A stretch of 40,930 bases of DNA from Clostridia bacterium (GTDB taxonomy: Bacteria > Bacillota > Clostridia > Oscillospirales > CAG-272). Below, one piece after another: positions 33,650 to 40,930 of the stretch. The stretch covers positions 1 to 40,930 of the forward strand of contig JAFTKJ010000022.1 in assembly GCA_017453305.1 (NCBI GenBank). Reading direction: 5' to 3'. Below the pieces are notes generated by a model. That model made no database searches. It was not told where the DNA came from and worked only from the letters and a program-made list of their open reading frames with translations. Within the stretch, counting starts at the first letter, position 1; each line of letters opens with the position of its first letter. The position numbers and the translations under genes are program-made.

Positions 33650-33673
33650 ACCCCACCACTATGGCGGGGTTTT
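33650..33673 (+). terminator. short terminator hairpin
   Basis: ACCCCACC (33650-33657) pairs with GGCGGGGT (33663-33670) with one mismatch, followed by TTTT. Confidence 0.6.
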
Positions 33674-33687
33674 CGTGATACAAAAAA
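33657..33687 (+). repeat. 31-bp direct repeat, copy A
   Basis: Begins CACTATGGCGGGG and ends GATACAAAAAA. Matches 36883-36913 at 30 of 31 bases. The pair brackets the AraC/esterase/EamA module and the IS remnant. Confidence 0.8.
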
Positions 33688-33724
33688 CGGGGGTACCTCA
33701 AATGTAAAATTTGAGGTACCCCCG
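33682..33724 (-). terminator. 16-bp stem terminator of the araC-type gene
   Basis: CGGGGGTACCTCAAAT (33688-33703) and ATTTGAGGTACCCCCG (33709-33724). On the minus strand the stem is followed by six T (33687-33682). Homologous to 145-179: same loop class (TTTAC against TTTGC) and compensating changes in the stem. Confidence 0.88.
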
Positions 33725-33743
33725 AATGTGACAGCCCGTTCAT

Positions 33744-34604
33744 TTATATGTTTTCGGATATTTTGCGATATTGGCAGGGCGAGCATCCCATGATCCTTTT
33801 GAAATTGCGGTAAAACGTGGAAAAGTCATTATATCCGCAAAGCGCATAAAGAGAGGAGATGCTGTAATTCTTTTGAATGAGCGCAACGGCGTGTTTGATA
33901 CGGGCTGTGTGCAAATACTTTTGAAACGTGGTGCCGCTCAAATCTAAAAAATGTCTGCAAAATTCGGATTTTGACATAGCAGACCACTTTGCCATATCGT
34001 TTAAGGTGAGCGATTCTGTGAAGTTGGCATCGATGAATTTTATGCAAGAAAGAATGCGGGCGCGGTTGTTTGCTTGGGGGATGGATAGGGGAGCGCTTTC
34101 AAAATGGTATCTTGCCAGGTGCGTGAGCAATATTACGGCGCTTGCACGTATGACCTCAATATAACCGATTTGCTTTTCTTGAAATTCGCAGTGCATTTTG
34201 TCTATTAAGGATTCCACAAACAAAAGCGCTTCGTTGGGGACAGATATTTTGTCGGGCAGGCTTTTTCCCTCGCCAAGATCCTTTAAAAATTGTGCCGCCA
34301 ACGGAAAGGAATGACGGTTGGAATCCAAGCTTTCCTCGGTAAAGGAAAAGGTGTAAAAAAGGGAATCGCTTTCGGTGTGTATGCTGTGCGTTTTTTTGGG
34401 GGGAATGATGAAGGCATCGCCCTTTGCCAAGCGGTATTGACTTTTCTCGGTGATATGCAAAAGCGAGCCTTGAAGAACGTAATAAATTTGAAAATACTCG
34501 TGCGAGTGCGGTTTTTGCGCATCGACCGAGTTTTTTATTTTTTGTATATGGATGCCCGAATCGGCATTTTTGTAATAATTTATAATAAACCGTTTTTCTT
34601 CCAT
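33744..34604 (-). CDS. AraC-family regulator
   Basis: A 286-residue regulator with an N-terminal cupin-like sensing domain (about 15-120; KPHSHEYFQIYYVLQGS) and a C-terminal double helix-turn-helix (about 185-285; LTLNDMAKWSAMSKSEFCRHF and YSISSLYALCGYNDFSTFYRNFKR). The ATG at 34604 follows GGGAG; the longer frame to 34697 adds a Leu-rich stretch without ribosome site and runs through the promoter. Divergent from the CE7 esterase gene, which it probably activates. Confidence 0.9.
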   Translation of the reverse strand: MEEKRFIINYYKNADSGIHIQKIKNSVDAQKPHSHEYFQIYYVLQGSLLHITEKSQYRLAKGDAFIIPPKKTHSIHTESDSLFYTFSFTEESLDSNRHSFPLAAQFLKDLGEGKSLPDKISVPNEALLFVESLIDKMHCEFQEKQIGYIEVIRASAVILLTHLARYHFESAPLSIPQANNRARILSCIKFIDANFTESLTLNDMAKWSAMSKSEFCRHFLDLSGTTFQKYLHTARIKHAVALIQKNYSISSLYALCGYNDFSTFYRNFKRIMGCSPCQYRKISENI

Positions 34605-34629
34605 AAAAGCTCCCGTTGCATTTTTTGAA

Positions 34630-34658
34630 ATTATAACATAAAATCGGAATAATTGCAA
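34630..34658 (-). promoter_or_regulatory. promoter of the second araC-type gene
   Basis: On the minus strand TTGCAA (34658-34653) and TATAAT (34635-34630), spacer 17. Confidence 0.7.
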
Positions 34659-34701
34659 TAATAAAAGCAATAAATGCCATAAAAAATGAAGCTGCACGTG
34701 T

Positions 34702-34707
34702 TATAAT
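34702..34707 (+). promoter_or_regulatory. -10 box without a -35 box, activator-type
   Basis: TATAAT at 34702-34707 before the esterase gene has no recognisable -35 hexamer at the right distance. Such promoters usually need an activator, here probably the divergent AraC protein. Short GCAATAA repeats upstream could be part of its site. Confidence 0.5.
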
Positions 34708-34734
34708 AAAGAAAAAACAATAGGGAGGGCACAA

Positions 34735-35676
34735 ATGAATTACATTGAGCAAAAAGAGGAGCTTTTAAAAACTCAAATCATTCCTCAAACGAAGGAGGCT
34801 GATTTTGAAGCGTTTTGGGAGGGGGAGATCCGCGCTTTGCGAGAGGTTCCCCTGTCGGTCAAGAGACGTGAATTGGCGCTTCCGTACAAAACCTTTTCAA
34901 GCTATGAAATTGTTTTTAATGCGCATGACGGTACAGAGGTGACTGCTTATTTTTGCGTGCCGAATACTTATCGCGGTGAAAAGCTGCCGTGTGTAGCCCT
35001 TTATCACGGCGGCGGAGGAATGTTTGGGATCCAACCCGAATTTGTGGCAACGGGCGTTTGCACCTTTAGTATGGATTGTCGCACGCAAGGCGGCAAAACC
35101 TCCGATCAAGCCTCCTATGAATATATGGACGATTATCACGGCGGTATTATGTCGCACGGGCTTCTTGATGAGCACAATTTTTATATGAGAAATTTGTATT
35201 TGGATGCAGTTCGCGCAATTGACGTAATTGCTACCTTACCCGAGGTGGATGCAGAGCGAATCGTTGCGCACGGTCAATCCCAAGGAGGCGCGCTTTCCAT
35301 TGTTGCCGCGGCTTTTTCGGGTAAGGTGAAAAAGGCTTATCCGACAGTACCGAGTTATTCTTGCTTGCAACAGCGCGTAGAGAATGGGTCAGGCGTTTTC
35401 GCCTCGGTAAAGTCGTACCTTACGCTTTATCCCTCGCATACAGACCGCGCTTTGAAAACGGTCAGTTATTTTGATATTAACAATATTGTGTCTTTTTTGA
35501 AGGTCCCGGTCGACTTTTTCCTTGGGTTGACCGATCCCGCTTGTTTGCCGCCGTTTGTATATTCTCCCTACGCGCACACCGATTCTCCAAAAAAAATCAC
35601 CATTGCCCCCTTTACACCGCATACGATCTCACGCGAGTACAAGCTGGAGCTGTTAAAAGAGCTTTCGGAGCTTTAA
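34735..35676 (+). CDS. acetyl xylan esterase/cephalosporin-C deacetylase family (CE7-like)
   Basis: A 313-residue cytoplasmic alpha/beta-hydrolase. CE7 landmarks: MDCRTQGGKTSD in place of the R-G-Q motif, nucleophile Ser182 in AHGQSQGGALS, Asp267 in LGLTDPAC, and His296 in FTPHTIS. Such enzymes remove acetyl groups from short xylo-oligosaccharides inside the cell. GGGAGG precedes the ATG. Twelve bases after its stop an EamA transporter begins, and the two are probably co-expressed under AraC control. Confidence 0.88.
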   Translation: MNYIEQKEELLKTQIIPQTKEADFEAFWEGEIRALREVPLSVKRRELALPYKTFSSYEIVFNAHDGTEVTAYFCVPNTYRGEKLPCVALYHGGGGMFGIQPEFVATGVCTFSMDCRTQGGKTSDQASYEYMDDYHGGIMSHGLLDEHNFYMRNLYLDAVRAIDVIATLPEVDAERIVAHGQSQGGALSIVAAAFSGKVKKAYPTVPSYSCLQQRVENGSGVFASVKSYLTLYPSHTDRALKTVSYFDINNIVSFLKVPVDFFLGLTDPACLPPFVYSPYAHTDSPKKITIAPFTPHTISREYKLELLKELSEL

Positions 35677-35688
35677 CGCTTTGATCTT

Positions 35689-36543
35689 ATGAAATACTTA
35701 TTGGTTCTTTTAACCTCATCGCTGTCAACGGCGAAGGTGACCTTTCAAAGTCAATTGGCAAAAAAAGAAAGCCGCTCGGTTGCCGACAATATATTTTTTA
35801 ATACGCTGATCTTTTTTGCTGCCTCGCTGTTGTTTCTTCCGTATCTTTTTTCGGCATCCTTAAAAATTTGGGCGTATGCCGCTGTGTATGCTTTTTGCAA
35901 CGTTTTATTCCAAATTGTGTATAGCGTTGCTCTTTCGCGCGGAAACGTTTCGGTAGCGGTGATGTTTGCCAATTTCGGCATGCTTGTCCCCGTTGCGTTT
36001 TCGGTTGCGCTGTTTGGGGATACGCCCTCGGTATTCAGGATTGTCGGTATATGCTTGATTATGGTTGCCCTGGTCTTTACTTTGAAAAAAGGGGGCATTT
36101 CCCAAAAGGGATACCGTTGGTTGGTTCTTTTTTGCATGCTGGCAAACGGCTGCGGTTTGACCGTGCAAAAACTTTTTGCGCTTTCGGGAGAAGGGGGAAG
36201 CATTTTTTCCTTCGTAAGTGCGGGATATTTACTGAGTGCGCTTATGTGTGCCGTCTCATACGGCGGAGCGGTTGTCATCACAAAGCCGCAAAAAAAGATG
36301 CGGCTTCACGGTCGGCTTTTCGTTTTTGCGATTGCGGCGGGTGTTTCCCTCGGTGCTTTTCTGGCGCTGAACACCTATGCCGGAAAAACGGTGGACGGCA
36401 GCTTTCATTATCCCGCCCATTCGGGATGTGCGATCTTGCTTTCGTCGTTGGCGGGGACTGTCATATTCCGTGAAAAGCTTTCGAGGCAGCAGTGTATTGC
36501 GTGCATCATTGGCGGCGTTGCGATCGTACTGATGAATTTTTAA
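35689..36543 (+). CDS. EamA/DMT-superfamily transporter
   Basis: A 284-residue polytopic protein with about ten membrane helices in two halves, the second half ending with TVIFREKLSRQQCIACIIGG, typical of EamA permeases of the drug/metabolite superfamily. Substrate unknown; its link with an esterase suggests a sugar or deacylation product. No good ribosome site is visible before the ATG, so translation may depend on coupling with the esterase gene. Confidence 0.8.
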   Translation: MKYLLVLLTSSLSTAKVTFQSQLAKKESRSVADNIFFNTLIFFAASLLFLPYLFSASLKIWAYAAVYAFCNVLFQIVYSVALSRGNVSVAVMFANFGMLVPVAFSVALFGDTPSVFRIVGICLIMVALVFTLKKGGISQKGYRWLVLFCMLANGCGLTVQKLFALSGEGGSIFSFVSAGYLLSALMCAVSYGGAVVITKPQKKMRLHGRLFVFAIAAGVSLGAFLALNTYAGKTVDGSFHYPAHSGCAILLSSLAGTVIFREKLSRQQCIACIIGGVAIVLMNF

Positions 36544-36647
36544 AAAGTGATATGATCAAAAAACAGCAAGGGTGTCCCGCCCATAAGGTAATGTGCTCCC
36601 ATGTCAAGTAGACAGCTGAAAAAACAAAAAGAATTTACAAATTGAAT

Positions 36648-36803
36648 TTACAATCTGTGTATCCATGTTTTTATAGTGCCTTTTGGAATACTATATTCTT
36701 TTGAAAGTGCGCCTGCACTTATTCCTTCTTCTATGTACTTGCGTACAATCTCCTCTTTGGTTTCTTTTTTGTGACTGTTTGATTGTTGTCCCTTGTTTGC
36801 CAT
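36648..36803 (-). pseudogene. truncated transposase orfA (helix-turn-helix fragment)
   Basis: A 51-residue frame with AGGAGG upstream of its ATG. It starts MANKGQQSNSHKK and contains EEIVRKYIEEGISAGALSK and YSIPKGTIKTWIHRL before the stop, a helix-turn-helix as in IS3-type OrfA. Full OrfA is about 90-100 residues and continues in OrfB; both continuations are missing. Confidence 0.65.
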
Positions 36804-36812
36804 AACAAAACA

Positions 36813-36842
36813 CCTCCTATGGCTTTATTATACCATAGGAGG
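36813..36842. promoter_or_regulatory. palindrome with a -10 box in its loop
   Basis: CCTCCTATGG (36813-36822) and CCATAGGAGG (36833-36842) are perfect inverted copies around ten bases that read TATAATAAAG on the minus strand. The downstream arm doubles as the AGGAGG ribosome site of the orfA fragment. Confidence 0.7.
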
Positions 36843-36882
36843 GTGTGGTTTTCTATTCTTGCGAACTAAATGGGGTTCACTT

Positions 36883-36913
36883 CACTATGGCGGGGCTTTC
36901 GTGATACAAAAAA
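36883..36913 (+). repeat. 31-bp direct repeat, copy B
   Basis: Differs from copy A (33657-33687) by one base (C for T). It runs straight into the full terminator at 36910-36953. Confidence 0.8.
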
Positions 36914-36953
36914 GGCAATATCATTCCGAGAGATCGGTTTGATATTGCCTTTT
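36910..36953. terminator. bidirectional terminator, copy of the one at 25941
   Basis: AAAAGGCAATATCA (36910-36923) and TGATATTGCCTTTT (36940-36953) with an inner ATTCCGA...TCGGTT part. Arms are identical to those at 25941-25988; only the loop differs (GAGA against TGCAAAAA). Confidence 0.85.
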
Positions 36954-37020
36954 GCTTTTTATTCGATTGACGTATGCATCTTTCCGCGGTGCCTCGCGCA
37001 AATACAAAGGACTGTCACCG

Positions 37021-38895
37021 TTATCGCAAAACGATGATCGCACCGTCGGTCACGTTCTCCACCGTCAGCTCGTTGCCACAAACGTGCACCTCTTTTTTGC
37101 CATCCATTGCATAGCATTGTGCCGTTTGGAAGGAAAGCGCCACACGCACGCGTGCGCAGATCGAATTCTTTGCCACGGCAAGATTGGTCAGAACGATCAG
37201 ATGGTAGCCATCCCCTTTCAGCAGCTGTACCCCAAGCTGTGGGTGCATAGGGGAAACCATAGGTGTCACACCTGTTAAATCAGCCACGTCGTACACCGAG
37301 CACATGCTGTCCAACGTCAGTCCCTCTCGCGACTCCACCTTGCCCTCGTACTTGGCGTAACCGATGCAGGCACCGTCCCAACAAGGGTAGGAGATCATGT
37401 ACACCTCTCCGCCACTTTCGGCAAAACGGTCAACCTCCGCTCTCTCCTCGGGTGCAAGCAGATCCACGTGCGGTACGTAAAGCACTTTGATGCCAAACGG
37501 ATTGTGTGCAAGAAGCTCTGCGTCAACTACGCTGACGTTATAGCCTGCCTGCCGCAATTGCTTGTGCACCTCGGTGTATTCAAGCAGATAGGAGTTGCGA
37601 ATATCACCGCAACGTGCCTGCTGATCGCCGTTCTCGCGTGCGTCGCAAAGATAGATGGCATAATCGGAGTGTAACAGCCCCACGCCCTCGTGTACGCGCT
37701 CCGCTCCCATGATCCAATCGTTCATGGACATAATGTAGCGGTTGACGTTTGCGGCGTTTTCAAAGTTTTGCGTTTTGGTACCGTCGTAATTGAGAATACC
37801 ACAGCTGTTGGGATGCGGTACACCGGGCACGGGGCAATCACCTCTCCATTGGTAGTAAACGATTCCCTTCGCTCCCGAGCCGATGACCGTATAGGTCGTG
37901 CGGTTGTAAAGGGAAATCGGAATGTAGGTGCGGCTATCCAGCTCGATGCACCAGGACGCCTTTCCTTCTGCCTCTGCCGCGCATTGCGCAACGTCGGTAA
38001 ACAGACAAAGCGGATAGTAATCGATGCCTCTGCCGTGATAATAGCAGGTGTATCCCACAAGATCCATTTCCTTGGCACTTGCAAACATGTCACAGCCGCG
38101 GTACGCCGCGCGCTTGGCAAGCTGATCGTTGGTCAGGCACGTGTAGGTGGGAAGCTCCAAGCCGTCGTGCGAGCCCTTGGATGCATTGTTCAAAAACTCG
38201 GTCAGGCTATCCCTCGCGAACAGTCTCCAAAGCGCCCACATATGCGCGCTCTGCTCCTGTCGGGAGCGAGGCGGCTGATAGTCCTTTGCCTCTGCCTCAC
38301 TCATGTATCCCTTTTCCGCAAGCCATCTGCGATATGCCGCAACCGTGGCTTCATGATAATCGTACACCTGCGTACCGGGATAGTGCGGCTCGTTGTAGAT
38401 CTGGTATGCCACCACGTTTGGGTATTTTCCAAAGTGCTCTGCCAACGCCTTGGCATGCACACGGTTATCCTCAAGAATTCCATCGTGGCAAAGCGTGGTA
38501 CGGATAAAATCCGACCACACCGTTTCTTGCTTTTTTCCAAGCCAATCCACCATTTCAACGTTTTCAAAATTGCGCAGATTGACCGCGTACCCCTGCTGGC
38601 GGATCGACACCGAGATGCCGTTTTTTGCCGCTTCCTCGGTCATGGCATCGATCAGAGAGGTATCCACCTTGACCGAACCGTCCCCCTGCAAGGAAACCTC
38701 CCCCAGCGCCGCAAAACGCACGTGGTTAAAGCCGAGCTCTGCCATCATGGCAAGATCCTTTTTCATTTCTCCGATGCGATCGCCGTCGGGCGGCACCGGG
38801 AATTTGCTGGGATGGAAGGAGGGATAGTAGGATTCTCCCAAGCCAAAGCTCTTTTTTCCGTCCTTGTAAAGAATACCTTTTTTCAGCTGATACAT
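37021..38895 (-). CDS. GH42-type beta-galactosidase family protein
   Basis: A 624-residue cytoplasmic glycosidase. TIM barrel first (residues about 1-370) with GESYYPSFHP, MAELGFNHVRFA, the acid/base Glu169 in YQIYNEPHYPG and nucleophile Glu318 in WCIELDSRT. Then a trimerisation-like alpha/beta domain (about 390-560; VGLLHSDYAIYL, VLYVPHVDLL) and a small C-terminal beta domain. It hydrolyses beta-galactosides or, given the GH42/GH5-like divergence of the N terminus, a related sugar. AAAGGAG precedes the ATG. Co-transcribed with the EamA transporter upstream. Confidence 0.82.
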   Translation of the reverse strand: MYQLKKGILYKDGKKSFGLGESYYPSFHPSKFPVPPDGDRIGEMKKDLAMMAELGFNHVRFAALGEVSLQGDGSVKVDTSLIDAMTEEAAKNGISVSIRQQGYAVNLRNFENVEMVDWLGKKQETVWSDFIRTTLCHDGILEDNRVHAKALAEHFGKYPNVVAYQIYNEPHYPGTQVYDYHEATVAAYRRWLAEKGYMSEAEAKDYQPPRSRQEQSAHMWALWRLFARDSLTEFLNNASKGSHDGLELPTYTCLTNDQLAKRAAYRGCDMFASAKEMDLVGYTCYYHGRGIDYYPLCLFTDVAQCAAEAEGKASWCIELDSRTYIPISLYNRTTYTVIGSGAKGIVYYQWRGDCPVPGVPHPNSCGILNYDGTKTQNFENAANVNRYIMSMNDWIMGAERVHEGVGLLHSDYAIYLCDARENGDQQARCGDIRNSYLLEYTEVHKQLRQAGYNVSVVDAELLAHNPFGIKVLYVPHVDLLAPEERAEVDRFAESGGEVYMISYPCWDGACIGYAKYEGKVESREGLTLDSMCSVYDVADLTGVTPMVSPMHPQLGVQLLKGDGYHLIVLTNLAVAKNSICARVRVALSFQTAQCYAMDGKKEVHVCGNELTVENVTDGAIIVLR

Positions 38896-38916
38896 TTTTT
38901 GTTCTCCTTTGCTTGA

Positions 38917-39795
38917 TTATTTCAAGAGGATAATGGCTGCAAAAGCCAGCACCATTCCAATCATACATCGCGGCGTGATCTTCTCCTTGAAAAAGACCGC
39001 TGCCATCAAAGCACTGAGGATCAATCCCCCTGCCTGGTAGATTGGATACAGCTGCACGGGGGTAAAATAGTTATTTGCCAGGGCTTTGAAATAGGAATTG
39101 AGGAAGAGGCACGCCGACATGATAATCAAAGGGAGCCACGTTGCGCGCAACAGCGGCTTGACCTCAAAGCGCTCCTCCCCCGTGGGAATCAGAAACACGA
39201 TGCCCAATGCGATTGCCGCGATAACGTAGGAGATCAGGTTTAAGGCAGAAATGCTTGATGCGGAGTAATGCGTAAACAGCTTTAACGAAAAATCGTACAA
39301 GCCGCTGGAAACACCGCACAGCAGCAGCAAAATGACTGCGCTCCAACCAAGCCCGCCCTTGAGCGCGGCACTGTAAGAGCCCATAATCAGCACTGCGACG
39401 ATCAGGATCCCCACTGCGATGATCTGCCGCGGCAGAATTGGACTTTGAAATACGATGCGACTGCAAACCAGTGTGACAACGACACCGAACATTTGCGCTA
39501 CGCTGATCAGCATGAACGCGCCTTGGCGCACCGATAGTAGCCATGTGACCATAAATACGGACACCGTAACACCCGCCAAAGCGCCCGTCCACCATGCCGC
39601 TCCGTCAAGCAGAACACCACTTTGCAAGCCCTCTAAGGCGATCATTCCTGCGCTGATGAAGACGCAGATCAGCATTCTGACCGCGTTAACCAGCACGGAT
39701 TGGCGATGTGTGCTCACAATTCCGCTGATGCGCTTTCCAAAATACCCCTTCGTGCTACCCGCCAACAGGGCGATAACTACAAATATATATCCCAT
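38917..39795 (-). CDS. EamA/DMT-superfamily transporter
   Basis: A 292-residue polytopic protein with about ten helices; LYPIYQAGGLILSALMAAVFFKEKITP is the classic final EamA stretch in part. The start at 39795 is chosen because GGAGGGAG lies six bases upstream; the longer frame to 39852 starts upstream of the predicted transcript start. First gene of an operon with the GH42 enzyme (21 bases between), so it probably moves the substrate or product of that enzyme. Confidence 0.82.
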   Translation of the reverse strand: MGYIFVVIALLAGSTKGYFGKRISGIVSTHRQSVLVNAVRMLICVFISAGMIALEGLQSGVLLDGAAWWTGALAGVTVSVFMVTWLLSVRQGAFMLISVAQMFGVVVTLVCSRIVFQSPILPRQIIAVGILIVAVLIMGSYSAALKGGLGWSAVILLLLCGVSSGLYDFSLKLFTHYSASSISALNLISYVIAAIALGIVFLIPTGEERFEVKPLLRATWLPLIIMSACLFLNSYFKALANNYFTPVQLYPIYQAGGLILSALMAAVFFKEKITPRCMIGMVLAFAAIILLK

Positions 39796-39834
39796 AAGCT
39801 CCCTCCGCGTCACTTTCAACATTGCTTCATCCAC

Positions 39835-39864
39835 ATTATAACGCAACTCCATTGACTTTTACAA
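39835..39864 (-). promoter_or_regulatory. promoter of the EamA/GH42 operon
   Basis: On the minus strand TTGTAA (39864-39859) and TATAAT (39840-39835), spacer 18. It overlaps the divergent promoter at 39852-39880 by 13 bases. Confidence 0.65.
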
Positions 39865-39880
39865 TACACTCTGTTATAAT
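39852..39880 (+). promoter_or_regulatory. promoter of the third araC-type gene
   Basis: TTGACT (39852-39857) and TATAAT (39875-39880), spacer 17. Polymerase cannot sit on this and the opposing promoter at once, so the two directions should compete. Confidence 0.78.
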
Positions 39881-39912
39881 TAGGATATAATATTTTATCA
39901 TGGAGGCACGCA

Positions 39913-40650
39913 ATGAAAACACGCTTGACAATCGCTCTGCGCGTATTTCGCGAGGAGTTTATTATGGAGCATTTTATCGGCTCAGACGATATTTTTGCCA
40001 TGGTTGGTAATGGGAGCTTTTGGGTTCAAAGAGGAGATAAATCCTTTACCGTACACCGCGGCGAGGGTTTCCTTTTTCGAAAGAACGAGCTGTACCACCG
40101 CCGCGTACTCTCCCCCGTGACCTTGTATCTGTTCCGCTACAAATCTGAGGGGCACGCCTTTGAGGACGAGCACGTAATCTTTCGCGACAAGGAGCGCGTG
40201 AACAGCACGATCGCCATGCTGGAGCAATTGGAAGAGGAGGAGCTTGGCAATAACTTTGAATACCGGTGCCATTTGTTTGATGACCTGATCCTGCAGGATG
40301 CAATGAAGACAAGACGGGGAAAAAGCACGGATATGCTGATAGACACAGCCTTGCAACAGATTCGCGCTTCCCTTCACCTCGGGGTGGATCTGAAATCGAT
40401 TGCCGTGCAGAGCGGACTTTCTTATGTGCAGTTTTTACGCCGCTTCAAGCAGGCAACAGGCATTCCCCCCACCGAGTACATCATTGAACTCCGATTGAAA
40501 AAGGCAAAAGCGCTCCTGATCGATACCGACCTTTTGGTCAAGGAGATTGCAATCGCTTGTGGCTTTGAAAACGAATACTATTTCAGTAACTTTTTCAAAA
40601 AGCACACTTCTCTTTCTCCCAGCGCGTTTCGCTCCGGTGCGCGCATGTGA
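39913..40650 (+). CDS. AraC-family regulator
   Basis: A 245-residue regulator with a short N-terminal cupin-like part (about 20-90; FTVHRGEGFLFRKNELYHRR) and a C-terminal double helix-turn-helix (about 140-240; DLKSIAVQSGLSYVQFLRRFKQ and LLVKEIAIACGFENEYYFSNFFKK). GGAGG precedes the ATG. Divergent from the EamA/GH42 operon with overlapping promoters, so that operon is its probable target. A near-upstream, 13-base-overlapping pair of promoters suggests the regulator also represses itself. Confidence 0.9.
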   Translation: MKTRLTIALRVFREEFIMEHFIGSDDIFAMVGNGSFWVQRGDKSFTVHRGEGFLFRKNELYHRRVLSPVTLYLFRYKSEGHAFEDEHVIFRDKERVNSTIAMLEQLEEEELGNNFEYRCHLFDDLILQDAMKTRRGKSTDMLIDTALQQIRASLHLGVDLKSIAVQSGLSYVQFLRRFKQATGIPPTEYIIELRLKKAKALLIDTDLLVKEIAIACGFENEYYFSNFFKKHTSLSPSAFRSGARM

Positions 40651-40700
40651 GGCATGGGGCTGATTCATTTAGCGCGGCTAAAAAACACACATAAAATATG

Positions 40701-40754
40701 AAATCCGTAAGGATTTCTACCTTAATAAAAATCCCCCCGTATAACGGGGGGTAT
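40701..40754 (+). terminator. tandem hairpins behind the last araC-type gene
   Basis: AAATCC-GTAA-GGATTT (40701-40716), then CCCCCCGT (40733-40740) with ACGGGGGG (40744-40751) followed by TATTT. The second is a plausible terminator with a weak T tract. Confidence 0.6.
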
Positions 40755-40930
40755 TTCAGTTTCGGGCATAGCCCTAATACTACTGGCTGCGCACAAGTGC
40801 GCTTTAGATTGGCCTGCCAGCCATGCAATTGCTACTTGCTACCCGTAAACGGGTTGCGTAAAAAGCCTTCCTCCGGGAGGAAGGGGGACCGCTTGCGGTG
40901 GAAGGAGCCCGCGAAACTTTAGCTTTTTCT
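40755..40930. repeat. palindrome-rich stretch, probable intergenic repeat
   Basis: No gene is recognisable. The stretch is a chain of small dyads: GGGCATAGCCC, GCGCACAAGTGCGC, ACCCGTAAACGGGT, CCTTCCTCCGGGAGGAAGG, ACCGCTTGCGGT. It looks like a REP/MITE-type repeat or a structured RNA and continues beyond the window edge. No second copy is in the window. Confidence 0.45.

Larger units (their letters stand above)
36590..36890 (-). mobile_element. IS3-like insertion sequence remnant
   Basis: About 300 bases with the outline of an IS3-family element that has lost its interior: on the minus strand GTGAACCCCATTTAGTTCG near the left end, a palindromic promoter, a short orfA start (36803-36648), then directly a right end ending in CTTGACATGGGAGCACA. 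The catalytic orfB is absent, so it cannot move on its own. Family assignment rests on the remembered look of IS3 ends and on the helix-turn-helix fragment. Confidence 0.5.

Noticed and set aside
1-40930. CRISPR array or tRNA genes
   Set aside because: No regularly spaced short repeats and no cloverleaf-like sequence ending in CCA were seen on reading either strand; a tRNA scan could confirm.

Overview
The window looks like a chromosomal stretch of a spore-forming, anaerobic, glycan-degrading member of the Clostridia (Bacillota), probably from an animal gut. Evidence: a SpoIVB sporulation protease gene, strong AGGAGG-type ribosome sites, textbook TTGACA-17-TATAAT promoters, a [4Fe-4S] siroheme reductase, and many intracellular glycosidases and esterases paired with AraC regulators. 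I cannot name a species. No tRNA, rRNA or CRISPR array was recognised.

Layout. (1) 1-8.4 kb: a large secreted SGNH-hydrolase protein on the minus strand. Divergent from it is a four-gene plus-strand operon with a DapA/NanA-like aldolase, two sialidase-fold (BNR) proteins and L-ribulokinase AraB, closed by a strong terminator. (2) 8.4-13.8 kb, minus strand: a YgjV-like membrane protein, a DUF4830-like protein, and an overlapping operon of siroheme reductase, siderophore/heme-type ABC importer and shikimate kinase. (3) 13.8-18.2 kb, minus strand: a MarR regulator and a heterodimeric ABC exporter, with a paired 16-bp inverted repeat around the promoter. (4) 18.4-31.5 kb: spoIVB followed by four successive segments, three with clear cargo boundaries, each closed by a copy of one 29-bp sequence joined to a duplicate of the 3' end of spoIVB. 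The first three segments are AT-richer than the flanks. They carry an esterase/aminotransferase/Lrp module, an AAA ATPase with a membrane protein, a beta-mannosidase/ROK kinase/SIS module, and an acetyltransferase. (5) 31.5-40.9 kb: a serine hydrolase with an SGNH protein, an AraC/CE7 esterase/EamA transporter module, a decayed IS3-like element, a GH42 glycosidase with an EamA transporter and a divergent AraC gene, and a terminal repeat-like stretch full of small palindromes.

The most interesting feature is the ladder of spoIVB 3'-end copies. The joints fall at the codon of the catalytic serine. The nearest copy differs from spoIVB at only 8 positions in 43 codons, all synonymous, and copies further out are progressively decayed. 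This fits repeated site-specific insertion of cargo segments that each restore the gene end. It resembles an integron-like cassette array anchored on a sporulation gene, with no recombinase visible in the window.

Functionally most other genes concern uptake and breakdown of plant or host glycans (de-esterification, beta-mannoside and beta-galactoside hydrolysis, sugar phosphorylation), iron uptake and drug/peptide export. Substrates are inferred from families only.
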